Shown piece by piece: positions 54,404 through 64,000 of a DNA stretch of 64,000 bases. The translations under genes and the position numbers were made by a program. Source of the stretch: Cesiribacter sp. SM1 (lineage in GTDB: Bacteria > Bacteroidota > Bacteroidia > Cytophagales > Cyclobacteriaceae); the NCBI RefSeq assembly GCF_020178975.1, contig NZ_JAHXBU010000092.1:62001-126000 (forward strand). The letters run 5' to 3'. Under the pieces are notes generated by a model. The model saw only the letters and a program-made list of their open reading frames with translations. It did not search any database and was not told where the DNA came from. Within the stretch, counting starts at the first letter, position 1; the number at the start of each line of letters is the position of its first letter.

Positions 54404-55315
54404 TCAGGCAAGTCTTTTCAGACTGATAGGCGTCTTTTTCTTTTTCTGCGGCAGCCTGATGCCATGCAGGTTCTGCTTTACAAAATCTTTGGGAAAACTT
54501 TCCACGCCCGGAAAACCAAGTTTTATGTCTTTGCCTTCATAAGGAATATAGCTGGTACCAAAAAGATAATCCCAGAGGCTAAGGCTAAGGCCAAAATTCA
54601 CACCCTCCTGCCTGTCATGGGGCAGTTCATAGGCATGGTGCCAGATATGCATCTGGGGGTTATTAAATACATACTTCAGCACCCCAAGCTTAAGCCTGAT
54701 GTTGGAATGGTTGAAATGACCCAACGCCAGGGTAAAAATATGGATGATGAAAAAGTCACGAAGGCCAATACCTATGAGTGCCAGCGGGATATACTCAAGG
54801 CTGCGGTATACAACATTTTCCATCCAGTGGTAGCGAAGGTGCGCAGCAAAGCCCATCTCTTCAACAGAGTGATGCACCTTATGAAACTCCCACAGCCTGG
54901 GTACCTTGTGCAGTAAACGGTGTATCCACCATTGTACAAAATCACGCACAACAAAGCCAAGCAGCAGATGTGCCCAGAGCGGCCAGCTCATTACCTCAAA
55001 TGCCAGCAGGTTAGGAATGCCAATGGCAGCCAGTGCATTATTGAATACATGCACTACCACATTAGAGGCAGCATTGTAGATGATCAGTGAGAAAAGAAAA
55101 AAATTGAAGAACATGTAGAACACATCCAGCCAGAAATCTTTGCGAAACGGGGGCTGATCTTTTCGCCAGGGCCGAAGCCACTCAATTCCAAAAAAGAAAC
55201 CTGAAATACCGACTAACCAGTAGAGGTAATTGTGCCACGAAGGATTACTGATCTCTTCCCAGAGATAGCCGCCGTAGCCAGCGTAGGAGTCGATGATCAG
55301 TTGTAGGTATTCCAT
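54404..55315 (-). CDS. sterol desaturase / fatty acid hydroxylase family protein
   Basis: The 303-residue product starts at the ATG at 55313-55315; an in-frame ATG 18 bp upstream is less likely. It has three or four hydrophobic helices and the His clusters of the family: HRLLHKVPRLWEFHKVHHS, HFNHSN and HIWHHAYELPHDRQ. These bind a di-iron centre for O2-dependent hydroxylation or desaturation of a lipid. The substrate is unknown; most bacterial members act on fatty acids, carotenoids or hopanoids. Confidence 0.88.
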   Translation of the reverse strand: MEYLQLIIDSYAGYGGYLWEEISNPSWHNYLYWLVGISGFFFGIEWLRPWRKDQPPFRKDFWLDVFYMFFNFFLFSLIIYNAASNVVVHVFNNALAAIGIPNLLAFEVMSWPLWAHLLLGFVVRDFVQWWIHRLLHKVPRLWEFHKVHHSVEEMGFAAHLRYHWMENVVYRSLEYIPLALIGIGLRDFFIIHIFTLALGHFNHSNIRLKLGVLKYVFNNPQMHIWHHAYELPHDRQEGVNFGLSLSLWDYLFGTSYIPYEGKDIKLGFPGVESFPKDFVKQNLHGIRLPQKKKKTPISLKRLA

Positions 55316-55355
55316 CTTGCAATTGCTTAACAACGCAGCGCCGCTAAGCGTTTCT

Positions 55356-56093
55356 TTATCTTGTCTGAATATTTTCCAGTTCTATGACAGACAGCACCTC
55401 AAGAGAATCCTGCTTGTAAAGTTCAGCCAGCGTTTCCAGGGCTACTTTTTCATTTTTAGGTTTGTAGTTGATGTAATCCTGGAAAAGAATTCCGCCAACA
55501 CGCCTGGGGTTCACTGCTTTTCTGAAACGTAGCCCGCCCCCTTCGGTATGATAGCTGTAGGCCAGGTAATCCATGGTGTTCGATTCTGTGTTAAACCAGT
55601 AAAGAAACTCGTCTTCAAAGTCCTGCCCACCCCCTTCTTCCGAAAAAGTAACTTTTACCAAGTGATAGTTACTGCCGGCTATTTCTGTTTCACCTAGGTA
55701 TTCCTTTTGCACGGCTGCATCGTTAAGCCCAAAGGGCAGCATGGCAAAGTATATAACGGAGTTCACAGAATTGCTGTAGGCAGTTTTACGCTCCTCTGAT
55801 ACGTCAGCAGTTTCGCCATTCACAGTTCTGCTGAAACCCTCATTGTTCAGCTCATCTTTTACCTGCCCTGTACTGTCACTAAATTCACGCGTGTAAGTAT
55901 AAGTGCCGCCATTGCGTGTGTAGGTGTAGTGGCGATCCCGGAAGTTGAAAGAAAGGGCTGCCTGTTCATATTGTTCCCCTCCATGCGTCTCTATGGCCAT
56001 GTCTACAATTTGTTCAGCTCTGGTTCTTGTTTTACAGGATTGTATCCATAGCAACAAAAATACTATTGCCAGAATGAAAAGGAGATTACGCAT
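55356..56093 (-). CDS. DUF6503-type lipoprotein
   Basis: This 245-residue protein has a lipoprotein signal (LAIVFLLLWIQSC, Cys20) and then IVDMAIETHGGEQYEQAALS, SFNFRDRHYTYTRNGGTYTY, ending with a C-terminal helix. The HGG...FDFRDRHY-like pattern is that of a Bacteroidota lipoprotein family (I recall it as DUF6503) with a LolA/LolB-like curved sheet. The function is unknown. The stop is 40 bp before the sterol-desaturase gene on the same strand, so the two may be cotranscribed. Confidence 0.7.
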   Translation of the reverse strand: MRNLLFILAIVFLLLWIQSCKTRTRAEQIVDMAIETHGGEQYEQAALSFNFRDRHYTYTRNGGTYTYTREFSDSTGQVKDELNNEGFSRTVNGETADVSEERKTAYSNSVNSVIYFAMLPFGLNDAAVQKEYLGETEIAGSNYHLVKVTFSEEGGGQDFEDEFLYWFNTESNTMDYLAYSYHTEGGGLRFRKAVNPRRVGGILFQDYINYKPKNEKVALETLAELYKQDSLEVLSVIELENIQTR

Positions 56094-56189
56094 AAAATAG
56101 GGAAATGCTGCCGCAAATTAATCAGGAGAAAACGCTATTCCAAAACTCGGCACTCTCTACCTGAAGTGCTGTATATGTCAGAACCATGC

Positions 56190-56762
56190 TTAAAACTTAT
56201 TGAGGGCTTCTGCAAACAGCCGCAGGTCCTGGAAAAGCTCCTTAAGCTTTACGGGTGTATAATGAGCATTTAATCCACTCGGGTTAGGCAGTACCCACAG
56301 ATGCGTATTTTCTATTGGCTCCTCCTGCAGTCCTACCCTAGCATCTGTTATGTTAAAAGCAGCTTTATACACTGTTAAACCAAGTATAGCCAATACTTTT
56401 GGCCGGTACTGCTTTACCTTTTGCTGCAGCTGTAGTGCGCCTGCTGCTATTTCTGCTTTGCTTAATTCTGCTGCAGCTGTGGTAGGTCTGTCTGCTACAT
56501 TGGTAATACCGTAGCCACACTCCAGCAGCCGGTACTGCTCCTGGGGTTTCAGTACCTGGCTTGTAAAGCCTGCCCCATATAAGGCAGGCCAGAAACGGTT
56601 TCCCGGCCGTGCAAAATGATATCCGGTTGCAGCACTGTAAAGGCTGGGGTTAATACCACAAAAAAGTACCTTGAGGTTAGGTGCAATCAGGTCGGGCAGC
56701 AGTGTGTTTTCTGCTGCCTTGAGGGCTTCGGGTGTTGGTTTATGTATTTTATTGGATGCCAA
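56190..56762 (-). CDS. mug: G/U mismatch-specific DNA glycosylase
   Basis: This 190-residue protein has the Mug/TDG motifs: LKVLFCGINPSLYSAATGYH, the active-site GINPS with Asn, FARPGNRFWPAL, GITNVADRPT, VLAILGLTVYKAAF and WVLPNPSGLNAHYT. It removes uracil and alkylated cytosine adducts opposite guanine. The length is close to the family norm of about 170. It is divergent from the TonB receptor at 56943. Confidence 0.92.
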   Translation of the reverse strand: MASNKIHKPTPEALKAAENTLLPDLIAPNLKVLFCGINPSLYSAATGYHFARPGNRFWPALYGAGFTSQVLKPQEQYRLLECGYGITNVADRPTTAAAELSKAEIAAGALQLQQKVKQYRPKVLAILGLTVYKAAFNITDARVGLQEEPIENTHLWVLPNPSGLNAHYTPVKLKELFQDLRLFAEALNKF

Positions 56763-56942
56763 GATTTCAGTAATATTTTTAGGCGGTCAGGGTAAAAGTT
56801 TAGAGCTTTCTCATGATAACCAGATGTTCCTGAAAGCTGTTTCCGCTCCTTCTGTTCCCTCAGTAACAGGCAAGGGCACTGTTAAAATTTTCCTTCCCTT
56901 TTACTCAATCGAAAACATTATATTTACGCTCTTTTTCAGCCG

Positions 56943-59267
56943 ATGCAAAACATGAATTTAAGAAATTGTTTAACCATAAGCTTTCTCCTGATCTTACTTT
57001 CTGGCATAAACCCATCCCTGGCCCAGGTAAGCCAGGTAGTGCGAGGGCAGCTCTTGCAGGAGAGCACTGGCAGGCCTGTAAGCGGTGCTGAAGTAGTTCT
57101 TGAAAATGTTGACCAGCGTTACCAAACCGTATCTGATACAGCCGGAAACTTTGTATTGAACGAGGTGCAGCCAGGCCATTACCGCCTTCTGGTACAGCAT
57201 GTAAATTATGCTGCTTACCTGGAACCAGAGCTGCTGGTAGAGGCCAGCAAAAGTATTTACAGAAGGGTGCAGCTGCAGGAAAGCATACGCGCACTGGAAG
57301 AGGTGGAGATTGCAGCAGCACTGCCTCCTGCCCCGCTCAACAAACGTGAGTTTACAATTGCGCAGACGCAACGTTACCCTGCTACATTTTTCGATCCTGC
57401 CCGGCTGGTGCTAAGCCAGCCGGGAGTTACACAATCTAACGACCAGGCCAATCACGTAGTGGTGCATGGATTATCACCTGTTGGTATACAGTGGCGGCTG
57501 GAGGGTTTGCCAATCCTAAACCCGAACCACCTGGGTAATGCCGGTACCCGCCGCGACAGAGCCTCTGCCAGCGGCGGAGGTGTGAACATGCTAAGCGGGC
57601 AGCTAATGGCTAATTCTTCGTTTCGGACTGGTGCCCTCTCCCCACGTTTTGGCAATGCAGTAACAGGTGTTTTCGATATCAATCTCCGCCCGGGCAATAT
57701 GCAGGAGCGCGAGCATACGTTGCAGGCAAGCCTGCTTGGGATAGATCTTGCCACCGAGGGGCCTATCAGCAGGGGCAACAGCTCATATGTAGCTAACTAT
57801 CGCTACTCAACGGTGGGCCTGCTGGGCCATATGGGTGTTGATTTTGGCGGTGAGGCAATTCAGTTCCAGGATCTTTCCGCAAGCCTGCATTTCGAAAATA
57901 CCCCTGTAGGACAGGTAAACTTTTTCTTTTTAGGCGGCACCAACAGCAACAGGCGTGCTCCGCTTGATGATGAAGCCCTGTGGGAAGAGGACAAAGATCG
58001 CCAGAAAATTGACTACACTGCCCGGCTCGGTGCTGTAGGCATTACACAGGCTGCCACCCTGGGTCTCTCCTCAAAATGGCAAAATGGTGTTGCTTTTAGC
58101 GCGCAGGAGAATGAGAGAAGCGAATCCTGGACAGGCCCAAGCCAGCCTTTACAAAATCTGCTGAAAGATGAACACACTGCAATGCAGCTCAGTGCCTTTT
58201 CCAGACTGAATCACTTCTTCAGCAATTGGTTAAGGGGCGAAGCAGGGGTACAATTTATCAAACGCCATGCTGATGTTTTCTCAACCCCTTACACTATTGG
58301 TTTCGGCATGTTAGACAGAACCATCAGTTACAGTCTTACACAACCCTATCTGCAAGCAGAAATAGCCCTTTTACCAGAACTGGAGATGGAAACAGGCCTA
58401 CGCATGTGTTACCTGAACAGGAGCAAACATTTGCAGCTAGAGCCCTTCGGCAGGCTCAGCTGGCAACCTAACTCCAGGCAAACCTGGCAGCTGAGCTACG
58501 GTACCCAAAGCCAGACCTATACCGATCAGCTGATGGCACATCAGTCTGAGCAGCCCCTCTCCTTAAGCGGACTTGTGAACAGCCACTACACAGGCCTGGG
58601 CTGGGGTTACCGGCTAAAACCTCACACAACCCTAACGGCTGAGCTTTTCTATCAAACACTAAAAAGGCTGCCCGCGAACAGCTCAGACCTAAGCTGGAAC
58701 TATATGTCGGATCCATACTTCCTGGTTACAGGAGAAGGTAGTGCAGTTACATATGGTATTGATCTGAACCTGAACAGGAATTTTCACAATGGCTGGTATT
58801 ACCAGCTCAGCACCTCCCTGTTTGATGCCAGCTACAGTGGTGTTGATGGTGAGAAACACTCCTCTCCCTTCAACAGCCAGTGGTCTGCCAGTTTAACAGG
58901 GGGTAAAGAATGGACCAAAGCTAAAAATGAGGGTGAACGTACGTGGGGAGCGCACCTGCGCCTGCACAGCAGAGGTGGTTATTGGTATACCCCCATTAAT
59001 TTAGCTGAAAGTTTGCGTATGCAGGTAGAAGTTGAGGAGGCTGATGCACCTTTCAGCATGCAGCTGCCTACCTATTATACAGCAGATATTCGCATCAGCC
59101 ACACCAGGCAAAAGCAGGGATATACCCGCATTTGGTCACTGGATATACAGAACCTGACCAACAACCGAAACCTGGGCTGGTACTACTTCGATTACCTGCA
59201 GCAGGATATCAATGCTGCAGAGCAGCTGGGCATTATACCCGTGCTGGCTTACCGGATACAGTTTTAG
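56943..59267 (+). CDS. TonB-dependent receptor with carboxypeptidase-regulatory-like domain
   Basis: This 774-residue outer-membrane receptor has a signal peptide ending SLAQ, a CarboxypepD_reg-like domain (VVRGQLLQESTGRPVSGAEV to GHYRLLVQHVNY), a plug domain (LVLSQPGVTQSNDQANHVVV, GLSPVGIQWRLEGLPILNP) and a barrel that ends in LAYRIQF. The plug's DNQ/DQANHV sequence is the SusC-like pattern without a SusD partner next door. The substrate is unknown. Its last 35 bp overlap the convergent TMEM220-like gene. Confidence 0.88.
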   Translation: MQNMNLRNCLTISFLLILLSGINPSLAQVSQVVRGQLLQESTGRPVSGAEVVLENVDQRYQTVSDTAGNFVLNEVQPGHYRLLVQHVNYAAYLEPELLVEASKSIYRRVQLQESIRALEEVEIAAALPPAPLNKREFTIAQTQRYPATFFDPARLVLSQPGVTQSNDQANHVVVHGLSPVGIQWRLEGLPILNPNHLGNAGTRRDRASASGGGVNMLSGQLMANSSFRTGALSPRFGNAVTGVFDINLRPGNMQEREHTLQASLLGIDLATEGPISRGNSSYVANYRYSTVGLLGHMGVDFGGEAIQFQDLSASLHFENTPVGQVNFFFLGGTNSNRRAPLDDEALWEEDKDRQKIDYTARLGAVGITQAATLGLSSKWQNGVAFSAQENERSESWTGPSQPLQNLLKDEHTAMQLSAFSRLNHFFSNWLRGEAGVQFIKRHADVFSTPYTIGFGMLDRTISYSLTQPYLQAEIALLPELEMETGLRMCYLNRSKHLQLEPFGRLSWQPNSRQTWQLSYGTQSQTYTDQLMAHQSEQPLSLSGLVNSHYTGLGWGYRLKPHTTLTAELFYQTLKRLPANSSDLSWNYMSDPYFLVTGEGSAVTYGIDLNLNRNFHNGWYYQLSTSLFDASYSGVDGEKHSSPFNSQWSASLTGGKEWTKAKNEGERTWGAHLRLHSRGGYWYTPINLAESLRMQVEVEEADAPFSMQLPTYYTADIRISHTRQKQGYTRIWSLDIQNLTNNRNLGWYYFDYLQQDINAAEQLGIIPVLAYRIQF

Positions 59268-59640
59268 TTTTAGCCCTTGAGCGCCACCCAAAAAAGGCCG
59301 CTACAGATAATATAATTGCTACAATGAGAAGCCCGAACGATTCCCGGGCTTCTTCCATGCTCTGGGTTTTCATGGAAAGATCCTGCTGCTCCAGCTCCTG
59401 CTGTACCCACTCACCTATACCACCGGGATACATATACACTGCTCCGGCCAGGCAGGCAACAATTAGAATCAGCAGCACGGACATTGGATAGTGCCCACGT
59501 GCAGCCATGCCACACAATACAGCTGCTCCGCCATAAAGTGTCATCCAAAGCCAGGGATCGGGATCATTCCACTGCCAGAAAGCAAAAAGAACAAATAAAA
59601 GGCACCAGATCCCGAAGAAGATGCGGCGAAACCAAAGCAT
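59233..59640 (-). CDS. TMEM220-like membrane protein
   Basis: The 135-residue protein has four hydrophobic helices and FAFWQWNDPDPWLWMTLYGG near the N-terminus, the hallmark of the TMEM220 family, then HYPMSVLLILIVACLAGAVY, and a C-terminal helix ending RSRAKTKTVSGKP. It starts at ATG 59640. The family has no known function. The 3' end overlaps the TonB receptor gene by 35 bp, head to tail in opposite directions. Confidence 0.8.
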   Translation of the reverse strand: MLWFRRIFFGIWCLLFVLFAFWQWNDPDPWLWMTLYGGAAVLCGMAARGHYPMSVLLILIVACLAGAVYMYPGGIGEWVQQELEQQDLSMKTQSMEEARESFGLLIVAIILSVAAFFGWRSRAKTKTVSGKPARV

Positions 59641-59732
59641 AGGTAATGGATTTAATAAGCGGAAGTTAAATTTTTATCACTGATAATTCAATGGTAAACA
59701 TTGCTTTTGTTGAAGTGCGGGCTGTGGAATAG

Positions 59733-60092
59733 CTATTTTGCTAAACGTTTTCTAAGTGTAAGCATCAAACCATCCAGTTCCAGCTGCTTTAATTCCTCCG
59801 CCCCGATAATCTCTTTCAGCTCTTTGCCTTCGGCTACCATCACGGCAGGGTATTTTATTTTCAAACCTGGATAATAGCGCCTGAACTGATTCCGGTACAG
59901 AAACTCCACCGGGAACGATAAACCGGAGATATACTCCTTCCATTCATTTTTGATGGTAAAGGTGCCGTAGGTGATGGCACACAGGCTGCATTGGTATGTA
60001 GAGGGGCTAATGGCCTTGTGCAGAAAATCGAACACCTGGTGCTCCAGGCTGCTGTCGGCATTATATACAAATATTATTTTTTTATTTTCCAT
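59733..60092 (-). CDS. uncharacterised CxxC protein with thioredoxin-like look
   Basis: This 119-residue product starts at the ATG at 60090-60092 (MENKKIIFVYNADSS). It has a first beta strand KIIFVYNAD, then FDFLHKAISPSTYQCSLCAI with a CxxC pair (Cys35, Cys38), ITYGTFTIKNEWKEYI and a C-terminal Lys/Leu-rich helix. The order beta-helix-CxxC is unusual for a thioredoxin because the pair comes after the helix. I recall similar short proteins in Bacteroidota, but no function. It lies upstream of the fermentation genes on the opposite strand. Confidence 0.6.
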   Translation of the reverse strand: MENKKIIFVYNADSSLEHQVFDFLHKAISPSTYQCSLCAITYGTFTIKNEWKEYISGLSFPVEFLYRNQFRRYYPGLKIKYPAVMVAEGKELKEIIGAEELKQLELDGLMLTLRKRLAK

Positions 60093-60401
60093 TTTCTTCA
60101 CTGTAACCACTTCTTATAACATCAATCACCACTGCCAAACATCAATCGGTTGCGCAAACCTTATATACCTCTTCCCCCCAAAAAAAATAGGATTTCCCGA
60201 AGTATACCCCCTTTTAGAGACCTGTTCAATATCTCTTTTCAGCATGATTATTATCATTTTTTAGGGGACTGCCCTGCGCTTCTTTTGTGATACAAATTTA
60301 GTACCGCCCTGGCATTAAATCATCCTGCATATTAACAGTGAAATTTCGGGCAGGGCTATTGTACAGCATTGAAATAAAGTAATAATATATCATAAAGTAT
60401 C
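60093..60401. other. 309-bp divergent intergenic region
   Basis: This holds the promoters for the CxxC gene and the OFA transporter. I looked for an FNR-type TTGAT-N4-ATCAA site because pflB follows, and found none. No clear TAnnTTTG box and no gene are present. Confidence 0.4.
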
Positions 60402-61691
60402 ATGGCAAAGGAGAAAAACAGGTGGCTAGTAGCTGCATCAGCCGTAGGGATTCATATCTCCATCGGTTCTGTTTATGCCTGGAGTGTCTACACCAAACCC
60501 CTGATCGATCAGTTTGGCTGGGAGCTGAAAGACACCCAGTTTACCTTTAGCCTTGCTATTTTCTTCCTGGGTATTTCGGCAGCATTCCTGGGACACTTCC
60601 TGGAAAAACACGGCCCTAGGAAATCTGGCTTATTAGCTGCTCTTTTCTTTGGGCTGGGCATTGTAGGCTCTGGTTTTGCCATTAAAATGGAATCGCTGCC
60701 CCTCCTATACCTATTTTATGGTGTTTTTGGTGGCATTGGGCTTGGGATTGGCTATATAACCCCAGTTTCTTCCCTGATCAAATGGTTCCCCGACCGGCGT
60801 GGTTTAGCCACAGGACTGGCCGTTATGGGGTTTGGGTTTGCAGCGCTTATCAGCAGCCCCATCATTGTAGCGCTCATTTCTGCTGTTGGTATTGCCAACA
60901 CTTTCTTTATCATGGGCAGTGCCTACTTTCTGATCATCTTCAGCTCATCACATTACCTTGCCGCTCCCCCGGAGGGTTGGGTGCCTGCCGGTTTTAAGGC
61001 TGGCGCTGATGCCGGTAAAATTAAAATAAGCGAAGATTTAGCACAGCTAACAGCCAACGAAGCAATAAAGACCCCTCGGTTCTGGTACCTCTGGTTTATG
61101 TTCTTTATCAACATTACCTGTGGTATTGCACTCATTTCTGCTGCTTCGCCAATGGCCCAGGAATATGCAGGCTTTACAGCAATAGCTGCAGCTGCCATGG
61201 TAGGTTTTATGGGCTTGTTTAATGGTGCAGGCCGCATTGGCTGGGCTACACTTTCCGATCAAATAGGCAGGCCTAATATGTTCACTGTTTTTTTTGTAAT
61301 ACAAATTGCTGCCTTTTTACTGATACCGGCAGTAACAGATGCAATACTTTTCCAGGCACTGATCTTCACCATCATAAGCTGCTATGGCGGAGGCTTTGCA
61401 AGCATACCAGCTTTTATAGGAGATATATTCGGAACCAAGCAACTGGGTGCTATTCTGGGCTACATCCTTACTGCCTGGGCCGCTGCCGGAATGGCAGGAC
61501 CACTCTTTGCTGCCTGGACCCGCTCTGTTACTCAAAATTATAATGGAACGCTATACTGCTTTGCTGCTTTGCTGGTGCTGGCACTTGCAGTCTCTTTCCT
61601 GATGAGGTGGGAAATCAAAAAGCTGAAATCAGCCAAAACTAAGGATGCCGGAAGCTTTAAGCCAACACTGGAGCTTGCCCGCCAGCACTAA
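60402..61691 (+). CDS. MFS transporter of the OFA (oxalate/formate antiporter) family
   Basis: The 429-residue protein has twelve predicted helices and the OFA-family pattern: SAVGIHISIGSVYAWSVYTK in helix 1, FFLGISAAFLGHFLEKHGPR, GGIGLGIGYITPVSSLIKWF, PDRRGLATGLAVMGFGFAAL and NGAGRIGWATLSDQIGRPN. OFA members move formate, oxalate or lactate. The gene is 75 bp before pflB on the same strand, which makes export of formate (or lactate) the most likely job. Confidence 0.88.
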   Translation: MAKEKNRWLVAASAVGIHISIGSVYAWSVYTKPLIDQFGWELKDTQFTFSLAIFFLGISAAFLGHFLEKHGPRKSGLLAALFFGLGIVGSGFAIKMESLPLLYLFYGVFGGIGLGIGYITPVSSLIKWFPDRRGLATGLAVMGFGFAALISSPIIVALISAVGIANTFFIMGSAYFLIIFSSSHYLAAPPEGWVPAGFKAGADAGKIKISEDLAQLTANEAIKTPRFWYLWFMFFINITCGIALISAASPMAQEYAGFTAIAAAAMVGFMGLFNGAGRIGWATLSDQIGRPNMFTVFFVIQIAAFLLIPAVTDAILFQALIFTIISCYGGGFASIPAFIGDIFGTKQLGAILGYILTAWAAAGMAGPLFAAWTRSVTQNYNGTLYCFAALLVLALAVSFLMRWEIKKLKSAKTKDAGSFKPTLELARQH

Positions 61692-61766
61692 AACAAGCTT
61701 CTGCATCATTAGAAAATTAAATCATTATCCTATACAAAGTACACAGTACTGTAAATCGAAAAGATC

Positions 61767-64000
61767 ATGATAAATCTGGTAGAACAACACAATTTGTCAT
61801 TCAAAAGGGGCACCTGGAATGACCGTATTGATGTGAAAGATTTTGTCAGAAGGTTTATCACCCCTTACTATGGTGATGCATCCTTCCTGACTCCGGCTAC
61901 TGACAGAACAAAAGAACTGTGGCAAATATGCCTGCAGGCCATGAAGGAGGAGCGCCAGAATGGCGGATGCAGGGCAATTGATACTGAATCAATCTCCAGC
62001 GTTACCAGCCATGGACCTGGCTATATCAATAAAGAGCTTGAGGTTATTGTTGGTCTGCAAACAGATGAGCTGCTGAAACGTGCCATGAAGCCCTTTGGTG
62101 GTATCAGGGTGGTAGAAAATGCTGTTGCTGAAAAAGGACTGGATGTTTCTGCACGTGTTAAAAGGGTATTCAAATATGCAAAAGATCACAATACTGCTGT
62201 ATTCTCTGCCTACGACCAGGAGATCAGGGAGTATCGCTCCAAAGGTATTTTAACAGGTTTGCCTGATAACTATGCCCGTGGACGCATTATTGGTGACTAC
62301 CGCCGTCTTGCCCTCTACGGTGCCGACAGGCTGATTGCTGCAAAAGAAGCAGACAAGAAAGCTATTGAAGGTGAGCTTACAGAGCATCAGATCAGGCTTC
62401 GTGAAGAAGTAACAGACCAGATCATAGCACTGCAGGACATTAAAAAGCTTGGTGAACTGTATGGTTTAGACCTTAGCCGCCCTGCAGAAAATGCAAAAGA
62501 GGCCGTTCAGTGGGTGTATATGGCCTACCTGGCTGCCGTTAAGGAGCAGGATGGTGCCGCCATGTCGCTGGGTAACGTTTCTTCCTTTCTTGACATCTAC
62601 ATAGAAAGAGACCTGGCTGATGGGCTGATCGATGAATCTGAAGCACAGGAACTGATTGACCAGTTTGTGATGAAACTGCGCATGGTACGCCACCTGCGGC
62701 CTGCCGCTTACGACGAACTGTTTGGCGGTGACCCAACCTGGGTAACCGAAGCCATTGGCGGACAGCTGGAAGATGGCAGAACAAAGGTTACCAGAACCTC
62801 TTTCCGCTTCCTGCAGACGCTATACAACTTAGGTCCATCTCCGGAACCAAACCTTACAGTACTCTGGTCACAGGCACTCCCGGAAGGTTTCAAAAACTTC
62901 TGTGCCCGGGTGTCTATTGATACCTCCTCTATTCAGTACGAGAACGACGACCTGATGCGCGAGGTGCGCGGCTCTGATGACTATGGCATTGCCTGCTGTG
63001 TATCCTACCAGGAAATTGGTAAACGCATACAGTTCTTTGGTGCACGTGCCAACCTGCCCAAAGCCTTACTGATGGCGCTTAATGCTGGCCGTGAAGAAAT
63101 AAGCGGCGCACAAATACTGGAAGACATTGCACCTGTAAGCGGGGCTTATCTCAATTACCACGAGGTAATGGAGAATTTTAAACAGGCCATGAAACAGGTA
63201 GCAAGGGTGTATGCCAAAACCATGAACATCATCCACTACATGCACGATAAGTATTATTATGAAAAGGCCCAGTTCGCTTTCATAGATACTGACCCGGGCA
63301 TCGATATGGCCTATGGCGCTGCCGGTATATCCATTATTGCCGACTCACTTTCTGCCATCAAATATGCAAAAGTGCGCCCCATCAGAAACGAAGACGGACT
63401 GACTGTAGATTTTGCCATAGAAGGTGATTACCCTAAATTTGGTAATGATGATGACCGGGTGGATGAAATAGCCCGTACTGTAGCTCAGTTCTTTTTTACA
63501 GAGCTGAACAGGCACAAATGCTATAAAAATGCAGTGCCTACCCTATCGCTGCTTACCATTACCTCTAACGTAATGTATGGCAAAAAAACCGGTGCAACCC
63601 CCGATGGTCGGAAAGCTGGTGAGGCATTTGCTCCTGGTGCGAACCCTATGCATGGCCGTGATACGCATGGTGCTGTTGCATCGCTTAACTCTGTTGCCAA
63701 ACTAGATTACCGTTACGCACAGGATGGTGTTTCCAACACCTTTTCTATTGTGCCTAAATCACTTGGCAGCAGCCCTGCAGATCAGGTGGAAAACCTGGTT
63801 GGCCTCCTGGATGGATACTTCAGTAAAAAAGCCCATCACCTGAATGTTAACGTGCTCAACAGGGATACCCTGCTGGATGCCTACAACCATCCGGAAAACT
63901 ACCCGCAGCTTACCATCAGGGTATCAGGTTATGCGGTTAACTTTATCCGCCTGTCTAAAGCACATCAGCTGGAAGTAATTGGTAGAACCTTCCACGAGAG
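61767..64000 (+). CDS. pflB: formate C-acetyltransferase (pyruvate formate-lyase), 3' end missing
   Basis: The open frame from ATG 61767 runs to the window edge (744 codons). It has the catalytic Cys410-Cys411 pair (IACCVS, codons at 62994-62999), the preceding [20 protein letters not shown], and the glycine-radical motif RVSGYAVNF with Gly721 (63927-63929). Only the last few codons are missing, since the family ends about 25 residues after the radical glycine. It splits pyruvate with CoA into acetyl-CoA and formate without oxygen. The radical must be installed by an activating enzyme, which is probably encoded just beyond the window. Confidence 0.95.
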   Translation, partial: MINLVEQHNLSFKRGTWNDRIDVKDFVRRFITPYYGDASFLTPATDRTKELWQICLQAMKEERQNGGCRAIDTESISSVTSHGPGYINKELEVIVGLQTDELLKRAMKPFGGIRVVENAVAEKGLDVSARVKRVFKYAKDHNTAVFSAYDQEIREYRSKGILTGLPDNYARGRIIGDYRRLALYGADRLIAAKEADKKAIEGELTEHQIRLREEVTDQIIALQDIKKLGELYGLDLSRPAENAKEAVQWVYMAYLAAVKEQDGAAMSLGNVSSFLDIYIERDLADGLIDESEAQELIDQFVMKLRMVRHLRPAAYDELFGGDPTWVTEAIGGQLEDGRTKVTRTSFRFLQTLYNLGPSPEPNLTVLWSQALPEGFKNFCARVSIDTSSIQYENDDLMREVRGSDDYGIACCVSYQEIGKRIQFFGARANLPKALLMALNAGREEISGAQILEDIAPVSGAYLNYHEVMENFKQAMKQVARVYAKTMNIIHYMHDKYYYEKAQFAFIDTDPGIDMAYGAAGISIIADSLSAIKYAKVRPIRNEDGLTVDFAIEGDYPKFGNDDDRVDEIARTVAQFFFTELNRHKCYKNAVPTLSLLTITSNVMYGKKTGATPDGRKAGEAFAPGANPMHGRDTHGAVASLNSVAKLDYRYAQDGVSNTFSIVPKSLGSSPADQVENLVGLLDGYFSKKAHHLNVNVLNRDTLLDAYNHPENYPQLTIRVSGYAVNFIRLSKAHQLEVIGRTFHE

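Noticed and set aside
60093-60401. FNR or CRP site ahead of the OFA-pflB unit
   Set aside because: Neither TTGAT-N4-ATCAA nor TGTGA-N6-TCACA is present; TGTGATACAAATTTAG keeps only one half-site.
1-64000. CRISPR arrays, insertion sequences, prophage genes or rRNA
   Set aside because: I looked for regularly spaced repeats, transposase or integrase motifs and rRNA stretches and found none.

Overview
This 64 kb window is chromosomal DNA from a member of the Bacteroidota, most likely the Cytophagales. Supporting signs are Bacteroidota-type promoters with a TAnnTTTG box, TonB-dependent receptors, Reg_prop/Y_Y_Y sensor kinases, a short primary sigma factor without region 1.1, bacillithiol synthesis, and almost no Shine-Dalgarno sequences (infC is the conspicuous exception). 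Coding density is high. I see no insertion sequence, prophage or CRISPR array. Most of the window is housekeeping with a few accessory islands.

Left part (1-16 kb): a truncated NmrA-like gene; a four-gene, tightly overlapping cluster (C39-like cysteine peptidase, RimK-type ATP-grasp, glutamate-cysteine-ligase-like enzyme, N-formylglutamate amidohydrolase) that looks like an orphan amide/peptide biosynthesis and trimming system; a large periplasmic-propeller sensor kinase; a glycosyltransferase; a universal stress protein; a GhrA-like dehydrogenase overlapping a 3-methyladenine DNA glycosylase; a DUF2911 protein; a Xre/RES toxin-antitoxin pair with a candidate direct-repeat operator; two cupredoxin lipoproteins, one with a broken copper site; and a sodium:solute symporter preceded by a 40-residue membrane microprotein.

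Middle part (17-45 kb): MsrB, L-2-hydroxyglutarate oxidase, a YheT-like hydrolase, a TonB receptor followed by pdxH, a trxB / M23-LysM peptidase / bshB1 operon, the primary sigma factor, rpsO-pnp, an LptF/G permease, a START-like protein, tRNA-Met and tRNA-Tyr, an amidohydrolase, a copper island (CopZ-like chaperone, CopA, and an AraC regulator with its own MxCxxC metal site), and the translation cluster TPR lipoprotein-thrS-infC-rpmI-rplT. infC appears to start at ATC behind a strong Shine-Dalgarno sequence and two hairpins.

Right part (45-64 kb): a nucleotidyltransferase/metallophosphoesterase pair followed by three stacked palindromes, a DUF2490 protein, HMG-CoA reductase with an extra N-terminal domain, a beta-barrel protein, DUF3703, a TSGGS-repeat lipoprotein, cysteine synthase, a sterol-desaturase-family enzyme, a DUF6503-type lipoprotein, Mug, a second TonB receptor, and an OFA-family transporter followed by pyruvate formate-lyase. 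The last gene runs off the window only a few codons before its expected end.

The strongest candidates for something under-described are the 481-4551 amidoligase cluster, the infC leader, the metal-sensing AraC protein with a palindrome upstream of copA, and the nucleotidyltransferase/phosphoesterase pair.
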